A stretch of 64,000 nt of DNA from Armigeres subalbatus. Lineage: Eukaryota; Arthropoda; Insecta; Diptera; Culicidae. A model generated the notes under the pieces. It saw nothing but the letters and a program-made list of their open reading frames with translations, searched no databases and was not told the DNA's origin. Below are positions 24,145 to 38,400 of this stretch, in pieces (position 1 is the stretch's first letter; every line of letters starts with the position of its first letter). Position numbers and translations under genes: made by a program. Where the stretch lies: the NCBI RefSeq assembly GCF_024139115.2, contig NC_085141.1, forward strand, positions 72,953,481 through 73,017,480, written 5' to 3'.

Positions 24145-24800
24145 CGAAGTCGTGGATTCGGATTCATCACATTCCAAGAACCAAATAGCGTAGACAAAGT
24201 TCTTAAAGTGCCAATCCACACTTTGGACGGAAAGAAAATCGATCCCAAGCATGCGACTCCAAAGAATCGCCCGAAGACCCAATCGAACAAAACAAAGAAA
24301 ATCTTCGTGGGAGGCGTTTCGCAGGACACTTCGGCAGAAGAGGTTAAACAGTATTTCAGTCAATTTGGCAAAGTTGACGAAACGGTTATGCTTATGGATC
24401 AGCAGACGAAACGTCACCGTGGATTCGGATTCGTCACGTTCGAAAACGAAGACGTGGTGGACCGGGTTTGCGAGATCCATTTCCACACGATCAAGAACAA
24501 GAAGGTCGAGTGCAAGAAGGCTCAACCAAAGGAAGCCGTGACCCCCACTGCCCAGCAGCTATTGCAGAAGCGAATCATTCTGGGTAACCTGGGACTGCCA
24601 ATCGCGACACCAACTGCAGCACGTCTGGTTGGGGCCGCACAGGCCGCCCAGTCACCGCTAGTCAGTCAGCTGGCCAATCCGCTGATGGTACAGGCACAAG
24701 CACAGGCCGCTCAAGCTGCTGCAGCAGCCGCCGCGATGCAGGTGCAGAATGGCTTCGGAAAGATGTTCACCACATATCCACCAACGTTACATAGTTTCAG
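24145..24800 (+). CDS. Rbp6: Musashi-family RNA-binding protein Rbp6, RRM1 second half and RRM2
   Basis: It follows acceptor TTGCAG at 24144. The exon continues RRM1 with RNP1 RGFGFITF (24151-24174), then the Musashi inter-RRM linker ([15 protein letters not shown]), then RRM2 with RNP2 IFVGGV (24301-24318) and RNP1 RGFGFVTF (24418-24441). The [12 protein letters not shown] end of RRM2 is a Musashi hallmark. The rest is an Ala/Gln-rich C-terminal region. The donor is CAG|GTAGGT at 24801. Both RRMs appear intact, with all RNP aromatic positions present. Rbp6 is preferred over musashi itself because of the C-terminus in the next exon, though the two are close paralogues. Confidence 0.93.
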
Positions 24801-25093
24801 GTAGGTGTTACAATTGTATTTTAAAAGTTGCAGATTTTCAAATTTAAAGAATCAATCTATCAATAGATGCTTTATTATACAAGTACAGTTTTCTAAAAAA
24901 AAAAATACATTATTCATTCAGTAGTTTTTTTATCTTGAAATTTCCATCTTTACTCTTGGGTAAATGTATTTCTGAATTTCACCATATTATGAAATTGTTC
25001 AGCTTTCCATAAAATACAAAAACTAGATCAATTTATCATATCAGTGCTCAACTGCGATTGCTGGTGCATTAACTCTGTTTTCTTTTATTCCAG

Positions 25094-25454
25094 ATACTCA
25101 CCATATCCCATGCCCTCAGCTGCTGCCGCTCACGCTGCAAATGCAGCTGCTGCTAGTGCATCAAATCATCAACTAACTTCCGCCGCGGTAAATGCACAGG
25201 CTGCCGCCGCGGCAGCTGCCAGCCAACAACACCAGCATGCCCCACCGATGACTGGCCACACCACTCAGCAACCCGCGCCAGCCCAGCAGCAACCAACCAA
25301 TCCTGCAGCGAACCACCAGCTCATGTCAGCCCATCAGCTAGCCGCCGCAACCGCCGGCAATCCCTACCAGGGTTATAGCCTTGCTAACGTGGACATGTCC
25401 AGCTTCCAGGGCGTCGATTGGGGTTCGATGTACGGCATGGGAATGTATGTATAA
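25094..25454 (+). CDS. Rbp6: Musashi-family RNA-binding protein Rbp6, C-terminal exon
   Basis: The acceptor TTCCAG ends at 25093. The first base completes an Arg codon and the frame continues YSPYPMPSAAAAHAANAAAA into a low-complexity Ala/Gln/His-rich tail. The conserved end is SSFQGVDWGSMYGMGMYV with a TAA at 25452-25454. Such low-complexity tails in RNA-binding proteins commonly mediate protein contacts. The last codons overlap a GTATGT string at 25445-25450 that would also be a strong 5' splice site, so an alternative C-terminus is possible. Confidence 0.9.
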
Positions 25455-28400
25455 TTTTCCAATTCCGCTACTTTCTCTCATTAGAGTATGCTCTTAGTGC
25501 TTTCTCACCGCGAGTAACTTAAAAATTGCGACTGTATACCTGTATTTAAAAACCAATAACGGTACATGTATGTTTTTTTTGTCGATTATGTGTGTGTATG
25601 CGGGCAGGCATATAACACTTTGCAAAAGTGTGATACAAAGCAGTTAGATATCCTTCCTATATAACTACATACACACATCCTAGATTCATCCGGACAATTA
25701 CGCGTCTGCAACAGCCTGTGTTTATGCGCGCAGCGCGTAATATGTGTAACAGTAACCCACATTCAGTTCATTTTAACGCTTAGTCTAACGTTTGTTTGTA
25801 TAAAAAACAGTAGTAATATGTTTTAGCGAGATAAATACTCGGGAATGTCGGATACTTTATGTATGTAAACGGTGAATACTATTCTCCAATACTAAGCTTC
25901 CAAATCAAAGCAGTGAGGAACATTTGATTTTAAAAAACCTAGGTTTCGTATGGTAGCAATAATTTAATATACTCTATTATACTCGAAATAACTTTTTCTC
26001 TGTATACAAAGTGCTCTTGTCCATTCCAAAACGTTACTTAAACGATCTATTAGTAGGCATACTTTTGTTCTTATAGCTGAATACCGCAAGTCGATTGTTT
26101 CATATCTTTCCACTATCTTAGTTCGATCTGGATACAAACGATGATAGTTGTACCACATCAAAGCATTGTTAGTAGAGTAATGCAATCAAATAAGTAATAT
26201 GCAAGCCAGCCAGCAAGTTAGGCACACTCTGGTATGATAGCTCTTACGGGGTTGTAAAATGATGGCATACGGTGTTTTGTGCTCTATTAGGTAGTGGATG
26301 GGAAACACGATGAATAGCTCTCTTCTACTAAGTATGTAATAGCATATCAACAGACTGCAAGCGCGCGCGTATTAAGGAAAAGATGCAAGGCAAACGCTCA
26401 TCATTGGCGGTACCATGTCAATAATATTAGAGTTTGACCCCCGATGACAGCCGTGCATGGCTGTTTGAACACCTTATTAATTGATGTACGTTTTGTAGAT
26501 GTTTCGTTAAGTTATAGATCTCGTTCCCTCGAAATGCTCCATTGTTTTAATTCCCCACCCTACAAGTACAAGTATACATTCATCGTAGACAAGGAGGCGC
26601 CACATATTCAGTGCTCCTAAACCCATTGCGTCCATTTTACTTTATATTATTTTAGCATTTTCTTGTATCTAAACTATATATGCATCTATCACGAATGATT
26701 ATTTGTTTTCCAATAAAGTGGATAGTTAGGTGAATTTATTTTCAATTTTCCCCACCATCCTAAATAAAGCGAGCATCTAATTAAAACAGTATTTTGACCG
26801 ATTAGTATGTAGTTTTCAGAGCATAATCATATCGAAATAATACGCGTTGAACTCGAGGATTCGGTTAGATGAAACCAGTTAGATATGTATTGGTCGACCT
26901 ATGCCCTATCTGTTTTTACAATAGAAAAACTTGTATGTGATGGCTCAGAATGTGTATTTATGTTCCACGTGTGTATTTTAAGTGTAAACTATTAGTTTTA
27001 TGGTAATATGCTCGTGCATTTTTATCTCATCCCATTAATCGTTGGCGTAACTGTGGTTTAAAACAAACAAACCAATCGGAGTTGGATTGATAACGATACG
27101 GTGGATCGCGTTCTCAAGTGTAATAGTTCTTCACATAACAAAATGCTGATGTGTGGCAATTGTTACTTTATTCGGCACTGTTTTTATCATATCATATACT
27201 GCCGGTATATGCATAACTGTCCCATGTATTATTTTACCCATTCATTTTTTACTATTATTTTGAAATATAGTTTTCTTGTTCAAGTTCGGATGCACTATCG
27301 AATGAATCGGTTGGCATCCTCGTTTGCAACAGCTATAAGCTATTAGATGATGAAAGGATTAGAACAAATTATATCCGCAAATATGAAAAAAAAATAGTTG
27401 CGACCTTCCGTAAACCAGAATATTGGAATGTATTTATGAGATTAGTCTTTAAGCACCCCCTCGAAATAATTGCAACTCCAACATTTGTTTTTTGTACTCT
27501 TTTCGTTAAATGTCAAGATTCCAATAAATCAAAAGCAGATCCGCTTTTCGCAGGCTGTGATTAGGTCACTTTATAGTATTTGTTTAAATAATGTATGTTG
27601 AGCAGGGTTGTTTCTGGATTTTATCTCGCAAATGTAGATCCTTTGTAGTTTTCGCATGAATATTCCTAATATTGGGATATTACTAGCAGTAGTTTGTTAG
27701 TATATGTTTTAATATTTTATCTTTCAGGTTTGGTGCTATGAATATTCTTTAAATTATACATTTCCAATTCATCCAGTTGGTTGTAATTGTCAAAGATTAT
27801 ATAAATACTGGAATAACCTAAAAACCAGGATAGTCGTTCAGTTAGAAATTTATGTAGTAATGCTGGATAAATAGCACATATTCTGATGGATAAGTTTTTT
27901 GGATTGATTGCGTGGTACACAGTGCACACTTTTGTTAAGATTTGCTGAAGTTTGCCCTCTGTACTTGGATGGGCAACAAATTGACGTCTGATTCAGAAGC
28001 TCGTTTAAAATGTTTTTAACATGTCTTAAAATTGAACTCGGATGAATGTATGCAAGAAAAACCCATCCAAAGGCCTAGAACAAACTTCAACAAAGCCTAT
28101 CGAAAAGCAAATCAGAGCACCTTTTATAAATTAATTTTGATGTTGATTTGCATATTCGTTATTATGCCAAGTAATCTTTCTGTCATGAAGGTACTTGACT
28201 TTTCTGATATTTTTAAGTCAAGTAGACGTTATAAATTCTACCTGGGTAACCAGCAAGTTATACCAATCGTCATTATACTAAATGACTTCTTGCCATAAGT
28301 GGTTGTTCCGATCAAAAAGATTGATGCGTGAGTAATATACTGCCTATTAATGTGCAATACTCCCATGAAGTTTTAACAAGAAGTTTGTAAATCTCAGATG

Positions 28401-28491
28401 AGCACAAAGGCTTACCACTGTAAGCTTTTCTCATATCACTGTTCCAAAGTTTGTTTGTCGAGCCTATGAGGAAAATAGTGTCACTGACCAC

Positions 28492-28577
28492 TATTCTGCC
28501 GTCATACTCATATTTGTCCCATGTTTGGTGAGATTCCTATCTACATAGAACATTTATGCGTATAACGGCAGTACTCT
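28492..28577. repeat. Small palindromic MITE, diverged
   Basis: The ends ctgccgtcatactcatatttgtccca and gaacatttatgcgtataacggcagtac are imperfect inverted repeats. The 'tgtccca...gg(t)gagattcctat...' interior matches the layout of 20127-20213. Confidence 0.65.
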
Positions 28578-30119
28578 ATTCAATTTAATTTCTCCAGTTG
28601 ATATGTTTCTTAATAAATACGAGTATTTTATGTTCAACTTCAGCTATACAGCTGTGATATTCAATGGAGGTAATAGTGCCATAAACTAGAAAAAATGAGC
28701 GACCACTATCATCGGGACTCAATCCAACTCCATCCAGCAGTGCATTTTTGTTTACCTAACCATAACTGAATTCGCCTTGTTCCAATAATTGTATGTAATG
28801 TAGTTTTACATTTAGTTTGAACGCAACCGTGTCCGATCGTATCATCCATGTACAAAGCAAAGCAACGCAAATACTGACTTAAGTTTTATTTTTTACACAT
28901 GGCCCTTGCCACTAAATAAATCTTAATTTAACTTGAGCAAGCAAGCTTAATAACAATAATGGCTTTTATTCCTAATTTATGCCTTAGTTTTTAATGTATT
29001 TTTAACCTGTGTTTTAACTGGAAGACTTTTTTTCTTAAGTTAGTTAATAAACAACCATTAAAATACCCATATTTTTGTGTTTATATTTCCCTGCCTTATC
29101 ATTCCTTTCGCTCTATTACTAACACAAATATTTCCGCGCCTAATCAAGGAAAGTATAAAATACTATATTCAAGTGGGTTCCACCTGCATTGCGTTGCCGT
29201 GGTATTGGCAAGCATGTCGCAATGAGATAGGCATCTCAGCTGTCTTAGATAGTCACAGACTACCGTTTGGCGATGGTTGCCTTGCGTTTTGTGCTTGCGT
29301 GCACTAGAAAACAGTTCATCATTAGTAAATATGTTGCGCTTCATTTTCGGTTGCTGGTAAATTCCAACACAAGGTAGTCCTAACGTACCGGAATCTCATC
29401 CATTTGCTTCGACAGGTTCTTTTTAGGTGCACATCACCACACACTAAGTCGTTGTCGTTAATATGTTTGGGCGTGTTTTGACATTTAAATCATTCTTAAA
29501 TTATGACACTAATTCACGGTCCCGCACCAGTAGCTTTGCACCGGATCATCTAATCTATACGCAGCTGTATAGGACATCTTTTTTAGCAACAAGCAGATTC
29601 GTAGCACGACGATCATTGCTGCACTTGGTGTTTGTTGTGGTCGGTCTTGTGTTTTTTTTTTTGCATTTTGGAGTACTCGGTCGTATAACCTATTAATAGA
29701 AAGACGTCGCACCCTGACCGTTGCAAACAGCTGGGTTAGTAAATTTATTATTTATAGTATTTTGTCTGTTCGAGTCACGCCAGTTATGTTAGACATTCCT
29801 TCTGTAAAGGAAAAACGTTTTTTGCTTGAGAATTTCTTATTAATCGTATATCACACATGGTGTTGGAATTTTTCTAACTTGTTGCCACGTCAAAAGCTGT
29901 ACGTTAGACCTGTATGCACGCAATAATATTTTTTCCTGTTCTAATAATGTTATGGTAACCGTAATCAATAATGAAAATATTTGTTTATGCTTAGCATTGT
30001 TAAACATTAAATTGATTCGTGCTAGAAGTCGATTCATATCGATTGAAAATAAATACCTACAGATTGTGTCTGTGGTTTTGGTTTCATACACAAGTAAATT
30101 ATTTTATTATTAGCACTGT

Positions 30120-30206
30120 TATGGTTTCTTCCTAAGCCTAGCGGTGAGATGCTACGAGGCGTTAATGTCTCAGTTAGGGATGTAATGTCAACAAAGAAAG
30201 AAAAAG
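30120..30206 (+). repeat. Feilai-like SINE 3' fragment, old
   Basis: Resembles the 3' end of the SINE at 702-989: 'gctacgaggcgttaatgtctcagttagggatgtaatgtcaacaaagaaag' aligns with the 'gctgcgaggcggctctgtcccagtgtggggatgtaatgccaataagaag' region. The tRNA head is missing, as in a 5'-truncated copy. Confidence 0.6.
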
Positions 30207-31732
30207 GTTTGAATCTCAAAGGTTTAACGTGATAAACCGGGGATGAGCAATAAAACTGGAGAACAATGTAACGATTGTGAAGTATGTATACCTTTGCACT
30301 TCCGCGTGCTGGCACAACACTCTGTTTTCCTAGGACGTGATGTATTAATCCATACTCCGGTGATAAACTGAACCATCGTCTAACAAATATCCCGCTAGAA
30401 CGCTCTTCGCTAACAGACTTTTTCTAACGACCGAACCGATTTCGATTCAGAACCGAAATCCGGGTGGTGGAACATCCCAATGCAATCCCTCGATTCATGG
30501 TCTCCTTATTCTTTGTTCCTTACCCCCGATCGATTTTCAGACTGTTTTCCGAAGCGCACTGTTGAAGGCAGAGTGCATGATTTGTAGCAGCCGGGAGTGA
30601 AAGTTGCAGCAACGGCCAGCAATAGTTGTGATAAATGCGCGTAAGTGATAACAAGTACACCCTGTCCGGAGGCGTCCTGTGGTGCGGGACATATCGTATA
30701 GGATCTCCTAATGATCACTACATGGGTGCGTTATGAAGACACCTCTGCCCGGGACAAGGGATTTGCGTTTAAGCGGTTAGGATATCTTCTGTGTACAAGA
30801 CTGCCTTTTTTTATTATTCTTTTAAATGTTATTTTTTATAAGTTACGAGTACGTTGTATAATTTCAAGTAGTATTTTAGTTAAGTAGTTTCAAATTTAAG
30901 TTTTACGGCTTAATGTGATCAAGGCGTAGCGTTGCACAATGCTTTTTAAGTAGATGTTTCAGTTTGAGGGCGTTGGCGTCCAATAAACAGTATTTCTTCA
31001 TGATTAATTGTTGTTGAGTATCCATGTAAACATATACTTTTGTTGTCATTAGACAAAACAACCCAGAAAAGACAAGAGAGTGTGATTCTATGGTGGTATG
31101 CGTGGATTTAAAAAAAAGTGGCTTCGGGTAATATGTACCCCTGGAATTAAGTTAGCATGTGCTTACCCTACTAAACAACGTAAAATTTCTAATTTTCATA
31201 CAAATATTCAAGCACCGAGTCAAATGTTTTAATTGCCATTTTCTTGAAATTATTTAAAACTTAAGAAATAGCATAGAGAACACTGGAAAATGTTACTTAT
31301 GTGTTTGCCATCATAAGATTTACATTCACAGTAGTTGTACTATAGAGCACTGCACTGCTCATGATTTCATAGTTGACGTAACAATTATTGAACTTTCGCA
31401 TGTATTTGGGATAATTTAAAGACAAACATCGCAAATCTAAAACATTTCAACCCGTAAACACCTAAATAAGGTTTGAAACATGCAACGTATCGATGTCACA
31501 GTGGTTGAGCTACGCTCTTTGAAACTGAAATCATGGACAGTGCAGCAAAAATGCCCTTGATAAGAAAACAAATTTTGCAGCTACACCCAATCAGAGGATG
31601 CCAAATTTTCTTACAATTTTGTACACATGAAATGTTGTAAAACACTTATACGATTCTGATATTTTATGTTTTGCAATTGACGAATAAAGGTTGTATGAAG
31701 AAAACGAAGAAGAAACAGAAAGATGCTAATTG

Positions 31733-32036
31733 AAAAAAAAATGCACGGGTAAGTATACGGAGAAGTTTTTAAAACACTTCTCAAAAATTCTAAAAGCAAT
31801 TTACTTAATTACGTTTAACAGTACGAGGTTGGACTTTTCTTATATTGTGTATAAGTGTGCAACATCACAAAATAAAATATAAAATCGAAATGATTTGTTT
31901 TTATACAACACATATTATAAGACAAGTCTAACCCAGTACTGTTAACCGTTTTTAATTGAATAGCTTCTAATTTTTTTTCGAGAACAGTTTTAAAAAGTTC
32001 TCTGTATACTTTCCCGTGCATTTTTTTGTGCATTGA
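31733..32036. repeat. Long imperfect inverted repeat (about 120-bp arms)
   Basis: The left arm (about 31738-31856) and right arm (about 31912-32031) are reverse complements with scattered mismatches. Matching blocks include tgcacgggtaagtatac against gtatactttcccgtgca, gttttaaaa-type blocks, and ttaacagtacgaggttggac against gtctaacccagtactgttaa. The arms enclose a spacer of about 55 bp. RNA from either strand could fold into a stem of over 100 bp. It could be an old foldback MITE or a hairpin RNA precursor. Confidence 0.75.
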
Positions 32037-35000
32037 GAATCATTTTTAAAATTACCATCATGTTTTCACACAAAAAAATGTCAAATCAAACAGCAACCAC
32101 TTCTTAACACGCATATGAAATATGAATTGGTTTGTTTGCATTGTCGAGTTTAAAGAATTCATCTCCCACTCAAAGCACGACAACATATGTTCACGAGTCC
32201 CCACAACTTGTTCTGATCACTGTAATTAGACGCTCGCTCACTAAATCCCTCTCATGTTTTCATCTGCTTTCTTTGGACTGCCCTACTAGAAGAATAATTA
32301 TTCTTCTATGACGTGATCCATTCTGGTTATATTCGTACGATTAGCTAGAATCGAGTGTAGTTGTCCAATTCCAAATCATGTCAAAAAAAATATCCAAGGA
32401 GAAGCAGATTTGTACATAATTTCTTACCATTATATCCGGTAAAACATTAATCTATAATAGTAAATATTTTATGCGTAGAAAAAGCTATTATTTTATTTTA
32501 CTTTTCTTTTTCAACTTCCCCTTCTCCCTTTTAGTCTTGGTATCGATTGCTTTTACGTTGTTTTAAAGCCATGCATTATGAAGTACTGGCTATAATGCCC
32601 ATTTTATCTGTCCAGTTGCTTAGTAGTGGTTCCAACTTAAGAAATGGGATATTCTTTGATCAAACGTACTGAGTTCTTCCAATCACTCGTTTATAAAGAA
32701 ATATAAGTTTGTACAAGTATGCATCTGTTATCAATTTCGAAATAGTATCTGTATTATAAACATACTAAGTAGGACTGTGGTAGATAAACATTTGGTTCGT
32801 ACTTTTCCTTAGAATGATTCAAAACTAGTGATAGTAGTAAAAAATTTCCTGTAATGTTTCACTATATCGGTCAGCATGGTTTTTTTTTTGGTTAACTCCC
32901 ATTTTCGCCAAATAAAATATATACATACTTTGACGTTTAAACAATTTGTTGATGTTTCTTTGAAGCAATTCGCAGCGAATTATAGTAGTTAGTGTATTTT
33001 AACTCAAGATTTATCGACTAATGCCCTCTGTATTAATGACAATATCCACCATTGGACTTTAATTTAGACTTATAGTTATTATTCACGAATATTTATCGAT
33101 AAAATATAGTTGTTGCTAGGATGACACAAGCGAAGCTAAATTGAACATATCCATCTACTTAGCGTATGAACCTGGAGTGACAAATTAAGTCTAAAACAAG
33201 TAAACCATTGAACAAACAAAAGAAGTTATATATTCTGAATTATTATTGCGTATGAATAAAACCAAACGATCTTCCATAGGCAAGTAAATAAAAAGTAAAT
33301 AAATAACTATTTAAGTGACGTTAAATCAAAGAAATTAAACTTCATCGAGAAGAGCTAATATTTAGTAAAACTACTTAATCTGGTAATCGATATAATGTAT
33401 CAGACACATCAAGAACGCGTACGCAAGCACGCACTGTCAATCAGTAAAACACACTAACTGCTAAAGCAAATCCTCAAAGCTGTTGAAACGTCAAAAAGCC
33501 AAAGGCATCGGCAAGACACAAATGCAAACTTATATCTCTCGGTAAATTGAAATCTAAACTTGTGAGTGAGAATTTTAGTAATTTTTTACATAATAAGAAC
33601 ATTCTGGCTGCGAATGCAACCAAATCCAATATTTTGACTATCCTGCGTTCCGCGATATGTTTCTTCTTCAACGTTCTACGGATCAAGATTACACAGATTT
33701 TCTATTATAAGCCTTTCGTAATATTTTATAGAAGAATACATATTTGGGTAATTGTTGTTGTTGCAAACTTTTTGCATGGTGGTTCTCCCTAGTTCTGGAA
33801 GGGAGCGCACCGTTGTTGATATTATTAATTATTGTTGTAGACAACAATTGTGAGAAGTCGAAAAATTACAAATCTGCATAAACGATTAGTAAATGACCGT
33901 TGCGTGGACCAATCTACATGAGAACAAAAACAGTAAAAGCAAGCGATACGAGACAAAAAAAAGTTGGGAGTTTAAAAAATTTGGAAATTTAACACTACAA
34001 AAGAATAATACACAAACAAAACAAGAGCTTCGCGACAAAAGACAAACGCCGTAGATCGGGGAACATCACTTATAAAGCAAACACATAATATGATTGATAT
34101 TGAGAATAAAAAAGAATATTATGGAAATAATCCCATCGAATTTTGAATTTTGCAGTTTTGATCAATTTTAAGACAAACATTAGATTGTAAAAATCAATTA
34201 TCACCAAAACAAAAGAGTAACTATAGTAAAGACAACAAATGAGTGCATGTTATTATGATATGAATGTAAAAAAAAAACAGTTCAAGTGAATCTAAATCGC
34301 TGATAAGGGTAATCTGATGTTAAAAATCGAATTCAACACAGGACTTAAAATCTCAATCGACAAACATCAATTGCGCAATAAATTGTCGCAGCTATGATAA
34401 TAGATATACATAACTGTAAAGATGACTAGTTATAACAATAATAATTGCTCGAAAACAGTGACCATTTGCAAAGAAAAAGACAGTACGATTGCTGTTTCAC
34501 TATAAATATCGACTGCTTTGCCATCAGCGGAAGGGCACCTCTGATATGTGCTGGTGATGAAATAAGAAATGCATCAAAAATTGGCAGCTTTTTATATTCA
34601 CTTCGTTTTGATCTCCCGCTAGGCAAACTAGCTAGACATACATTATATGTGTAAGGTGCTGGTAAACGTTACCGTGATGAATCGATAGTTTAGAGACCGA
34701 AGTACATACAAACGAACGTTTCGCCGAAGTGAAAAAAAAAATCACCAATTCTTAGTTTTCAATTTAAACGCGGATTAGAAATTGGAAAACAATAATAAGG
34801 AGCTTCAAGGGACTATTAGTTTAAGTTAGTTTCGATCTCGAACTTTGGAGAATGGTGTCACTAGAGCGAAGGTGCGTTTTGGATCATAAAGTGATTCATG
34901 TGAAGCTGAGGACAGACGACAGAGGGTGCCGGCATTTCGCTTATACTTTAAAGCGTACAAAGTTTCTGAAAATTGTTTTTCATGAAATATTACATAATTC

Positions 35001-35240
35001 TTTTAATAACCGGATTGTTTTGATAGCAAAATATGAATTTTCCGATTATTGCTCTGTGCATCAGATGGCTATCTGCCGTTGATGGAGCTACAACAAAATT
35101 GATATGTTTCCCATTTTTTGATTATGTTGAAAAATGAAAAATTGACAGCGTTTTGAACAAAACAAATATGCTTTTTGGACGCAACAATGGACATAAAAGC
35201 TTGCACCAAAGCCACTGGTTAAGATAAAGGAAATCGACTA

Positions 35241-35459
35241 CCGTCGTCGGGGGTGACAATGGGTCAAATAGGGGTGAGAATGGGTCACTGTTTCAAGTAC
35301 TTAGAATGCTTGTAGAATAGATTGAATGTATCTGAGGGCAAGAAGACTAAAATATAAGAGACCTTTTTGAACGATTTTGCTATCCGACCTCCAGGCTGCC
35401 AGTGAGAGCGATGACCCATTCTCACCCGCCAAACCCATTGTCATTCCCTATGGCGGTAC
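35241..35459. repeat. Interspersed repeat, inverted relative to 12445-12661
   Basis: Starts with gggggtgacaatgggtcaaa and ends with acccattgtcattccctatgg, so its own ends are weakly inverted. The interior is the reverse complement of 12445-12661, including the 'gaatgtatctgagggcaagaag' stretch. It has no coding capacity. Confidence 0.75.
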
Positions 35460-38400
35460 ATATGATGGCATAAAACATGGTGCAGAGTTCAAAAATTCAT
35501 ATCGGACAAATGTCCGCCAAATTTGACATTATAGTTCCGAAAAAATCGCGTTAGCGAATTTTTATCCTATAGTACGCCATTCTACCAAAGTAAGATCAAA
35601 ACCAACCAGAAACAGTTGCTCCATTGTTGCTAAGAAGAAAATTATAACAAATGTGCATTCAAACTAGGACCATTCACAAAGATAACAGGAAATCAGCTTT
35701 CAATGAGAAAAAAATATTTTATTGCTGATACATTCGCAAGTACTTGGCATCATTATCAGACATTTATAAACCAATATATGTACTGATGTTCAAATTGTTC
35801 TTTTTTATACAATGCGGTAGAAGTGGGTATTGGGTATATATCGAAAATGATTTTTTATTTAATGTTCTCCATGGGAATAGATGTTTTAGTTTCAAAAAGA
35901 TCATCGGAATGTTTTCATATTATGACATACTTTGTACATTATTATGCATTATGGTAATTACGTACAACCTAACTTTGTGAAGGTATTTTTTTTAAGTTGA
36001 TCAGAGTTCAGTATTGAAAAATCTAAAAGACTTCAACGCATCAGAATAGTACGTGCAGCATCGGAAAGATATAAGCAATATGGCATTGTATGTAATGATT
36101 ATTGAAAATTATTTCAACACAGGAATAGAGTATTGCATTATGACATATTTTCACAGTTCACACGGCTTAGTATCTGGTCGATGCAGCTTCTCGATTGAAT
36201 CTGTTACAACTAACTGAACAGAAGATTACAAGATATTTAGACCAAAAATCGTAACTGTAACATTCTTTAAACAAGCTTTATGAACTGTCGAAGTAAGTGA
36301 TTATGCGAGATCTTCCACTGGTCGATTATTGGAAAGAAATTAGAGTTACGCACTCCAAAAGTGGTAATAATACCAAATATTATTTCTTGATTTGTAGCTT
36401 TATGGCAGTATTGAGTTCCTATAACTTACATGCGAATAATTCCCCAAAAGTCATTGTCTCAAAAGATTTTCATTTAAAAAATTAGAATATACATCAAAAA
36501 TTGATGGCAAACTTATTGACAATACTTTATTTGAGCAACAAGCTATATAATACATTATTACAAATATCGTGTAAATTGCACGTCTACACTCAACATTTAT
36601 AAAAAAATCCACCTGAATAGGTGCGCTGCAAAAGCTATTCATATTTATTATAATCTGAATATATACAAACACGGTCTCAACAAAGCCACATGAGACATAC
36701 ATACACAGAAACTCTTAAGGGAAGATTCACTTACACTTACAAATACATACAAAGCAACTTTTTTTGTGAGAGTTGAGAAGTAAATATAATCAGTACGTTC
36801 TCCCTATTTATGGAAGCGTCTTAAAAAAACTGATAAGCAATAAAACTTAGTTTTTATATCAAGCAAAAAAAACATAAATGAGCGGTTTGGATGAGCAAAT
36901 GGAAAGAAGTCACGCAAAAAAAAAATGCAAATAAACATCTCTACTTGTCGGTCACGAGCTGGTCGAAAATAAACTTATCATTATATACAATTAATTATAC
37001 ACTTTGAGTAGTTAGACAGGGAGAAAGAGAAATGAGTTAATAGAAAACTGATTCGGTGAGAACGAAAGTGAGAGATATATAGCGTGCGTGTTATTATCAT
37101 TATTATAAATAAATTATTGACAACTGGGAAAACTCGAAGGAAGAGTGCAAATGAAAAAAAAAATACACGAAAAAATAATGCAAAAAGCTACAATTAGTTT
37201 GTTGAAAATGTTTGGAAGTTGGAAAGAAATTAGACAACAAGCATGGATAGTATGCGTCAACCAGGTGGAACAGAACCTAAAAAATAGTGTTCTACGCTAG
37301 GCTAAGCTTCGTTGGGACTGTATGTGTAGCATCGTTGTGTAGAACGCAAGCTTTCTTCTATGGTAGAAATGTGTTTCGATCACCGATATTTAGATTGTTT
37401 CCCAATGTTGGAAGTTTTGTACAAAAATGGTATCTTTCCAAATGGGATATGGGTGGAGTGGGTGTTTTAACGTGTGACTGTTTAGAAGTTGTGTTGAATT
37501 TGATGCAGAAAATCAGTGATTATTGGATACAATTAAATATAAAATAATGCGGGTGTAGTGTGATCGGAGTACATAAGTTAGTATTTTGGAAAGTTAAGTT
37601 GTATCCCATTAGAATTTCTCTGCACCAGTAGTGGCCGACAAAATTTGGCTGGTCCACAAACTTACCACTATTGGTAGTTTGCAATAAAAAAAACGAAAGC
37701 AACCGAATATTGGCTGTATCTTAGATTGATTGATTCACCAACCCTACATAGCTCGTAAGCATCCTACATTCGAACAGTATTGGAATAAAGTAAATGTGTT
37801 CCTCGATTTTGGAAACTAAGCAGATCTAATCCGGAGGTAATGTGATACGTTTATGTATTTTTTTTATACGTATGTTTGAGCAGCAAACAATTCTAGGCAA
37901 CCATCCACTTATTTTACTTTCCTGAATCACACTCTCCTACGCTCTATTAGTAGTAGTGTTTTAAAGCAGTAGTTTGCAATAAGCAAATATAATTACATTA
38001 TGCAACATTATCGTACATAGTTTGAAGAACAATAGAACTTGTAGAAGTATCTTTAGACTGTTTCACATGTATAACCTGAGAGAAGTAATAAAAACAGAAC
38101 ATATGAATAGAACTACACAAAAGTATTACATAAATATTTATATATCTATATATACATATATACATTGTAGAAACATAGCTATGTTTAGTGCATCTGTTTG
38201 ATTACGTATGAAAACAACCTAGTATTGTAATTATTGCCAAACAATTTGGTATCGAATAATCAATAAATCAACAATTGGGTCTGTTCAAAAGCAACAGAAT
38301 AACATAACGATGAATCATTCTCGTTTATTGTAGTGATAGAGCACACCACTATTTTGTAAGATTAATAGAAACAATAGTAAACACACCGTTTGTAGTATTG

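Noticed and set aside
24070..24525. 151-codon - strand open frame
   Set aside because: It is the antisense shadow of Rbp6 exon 24145-24800 and shows no family motif.
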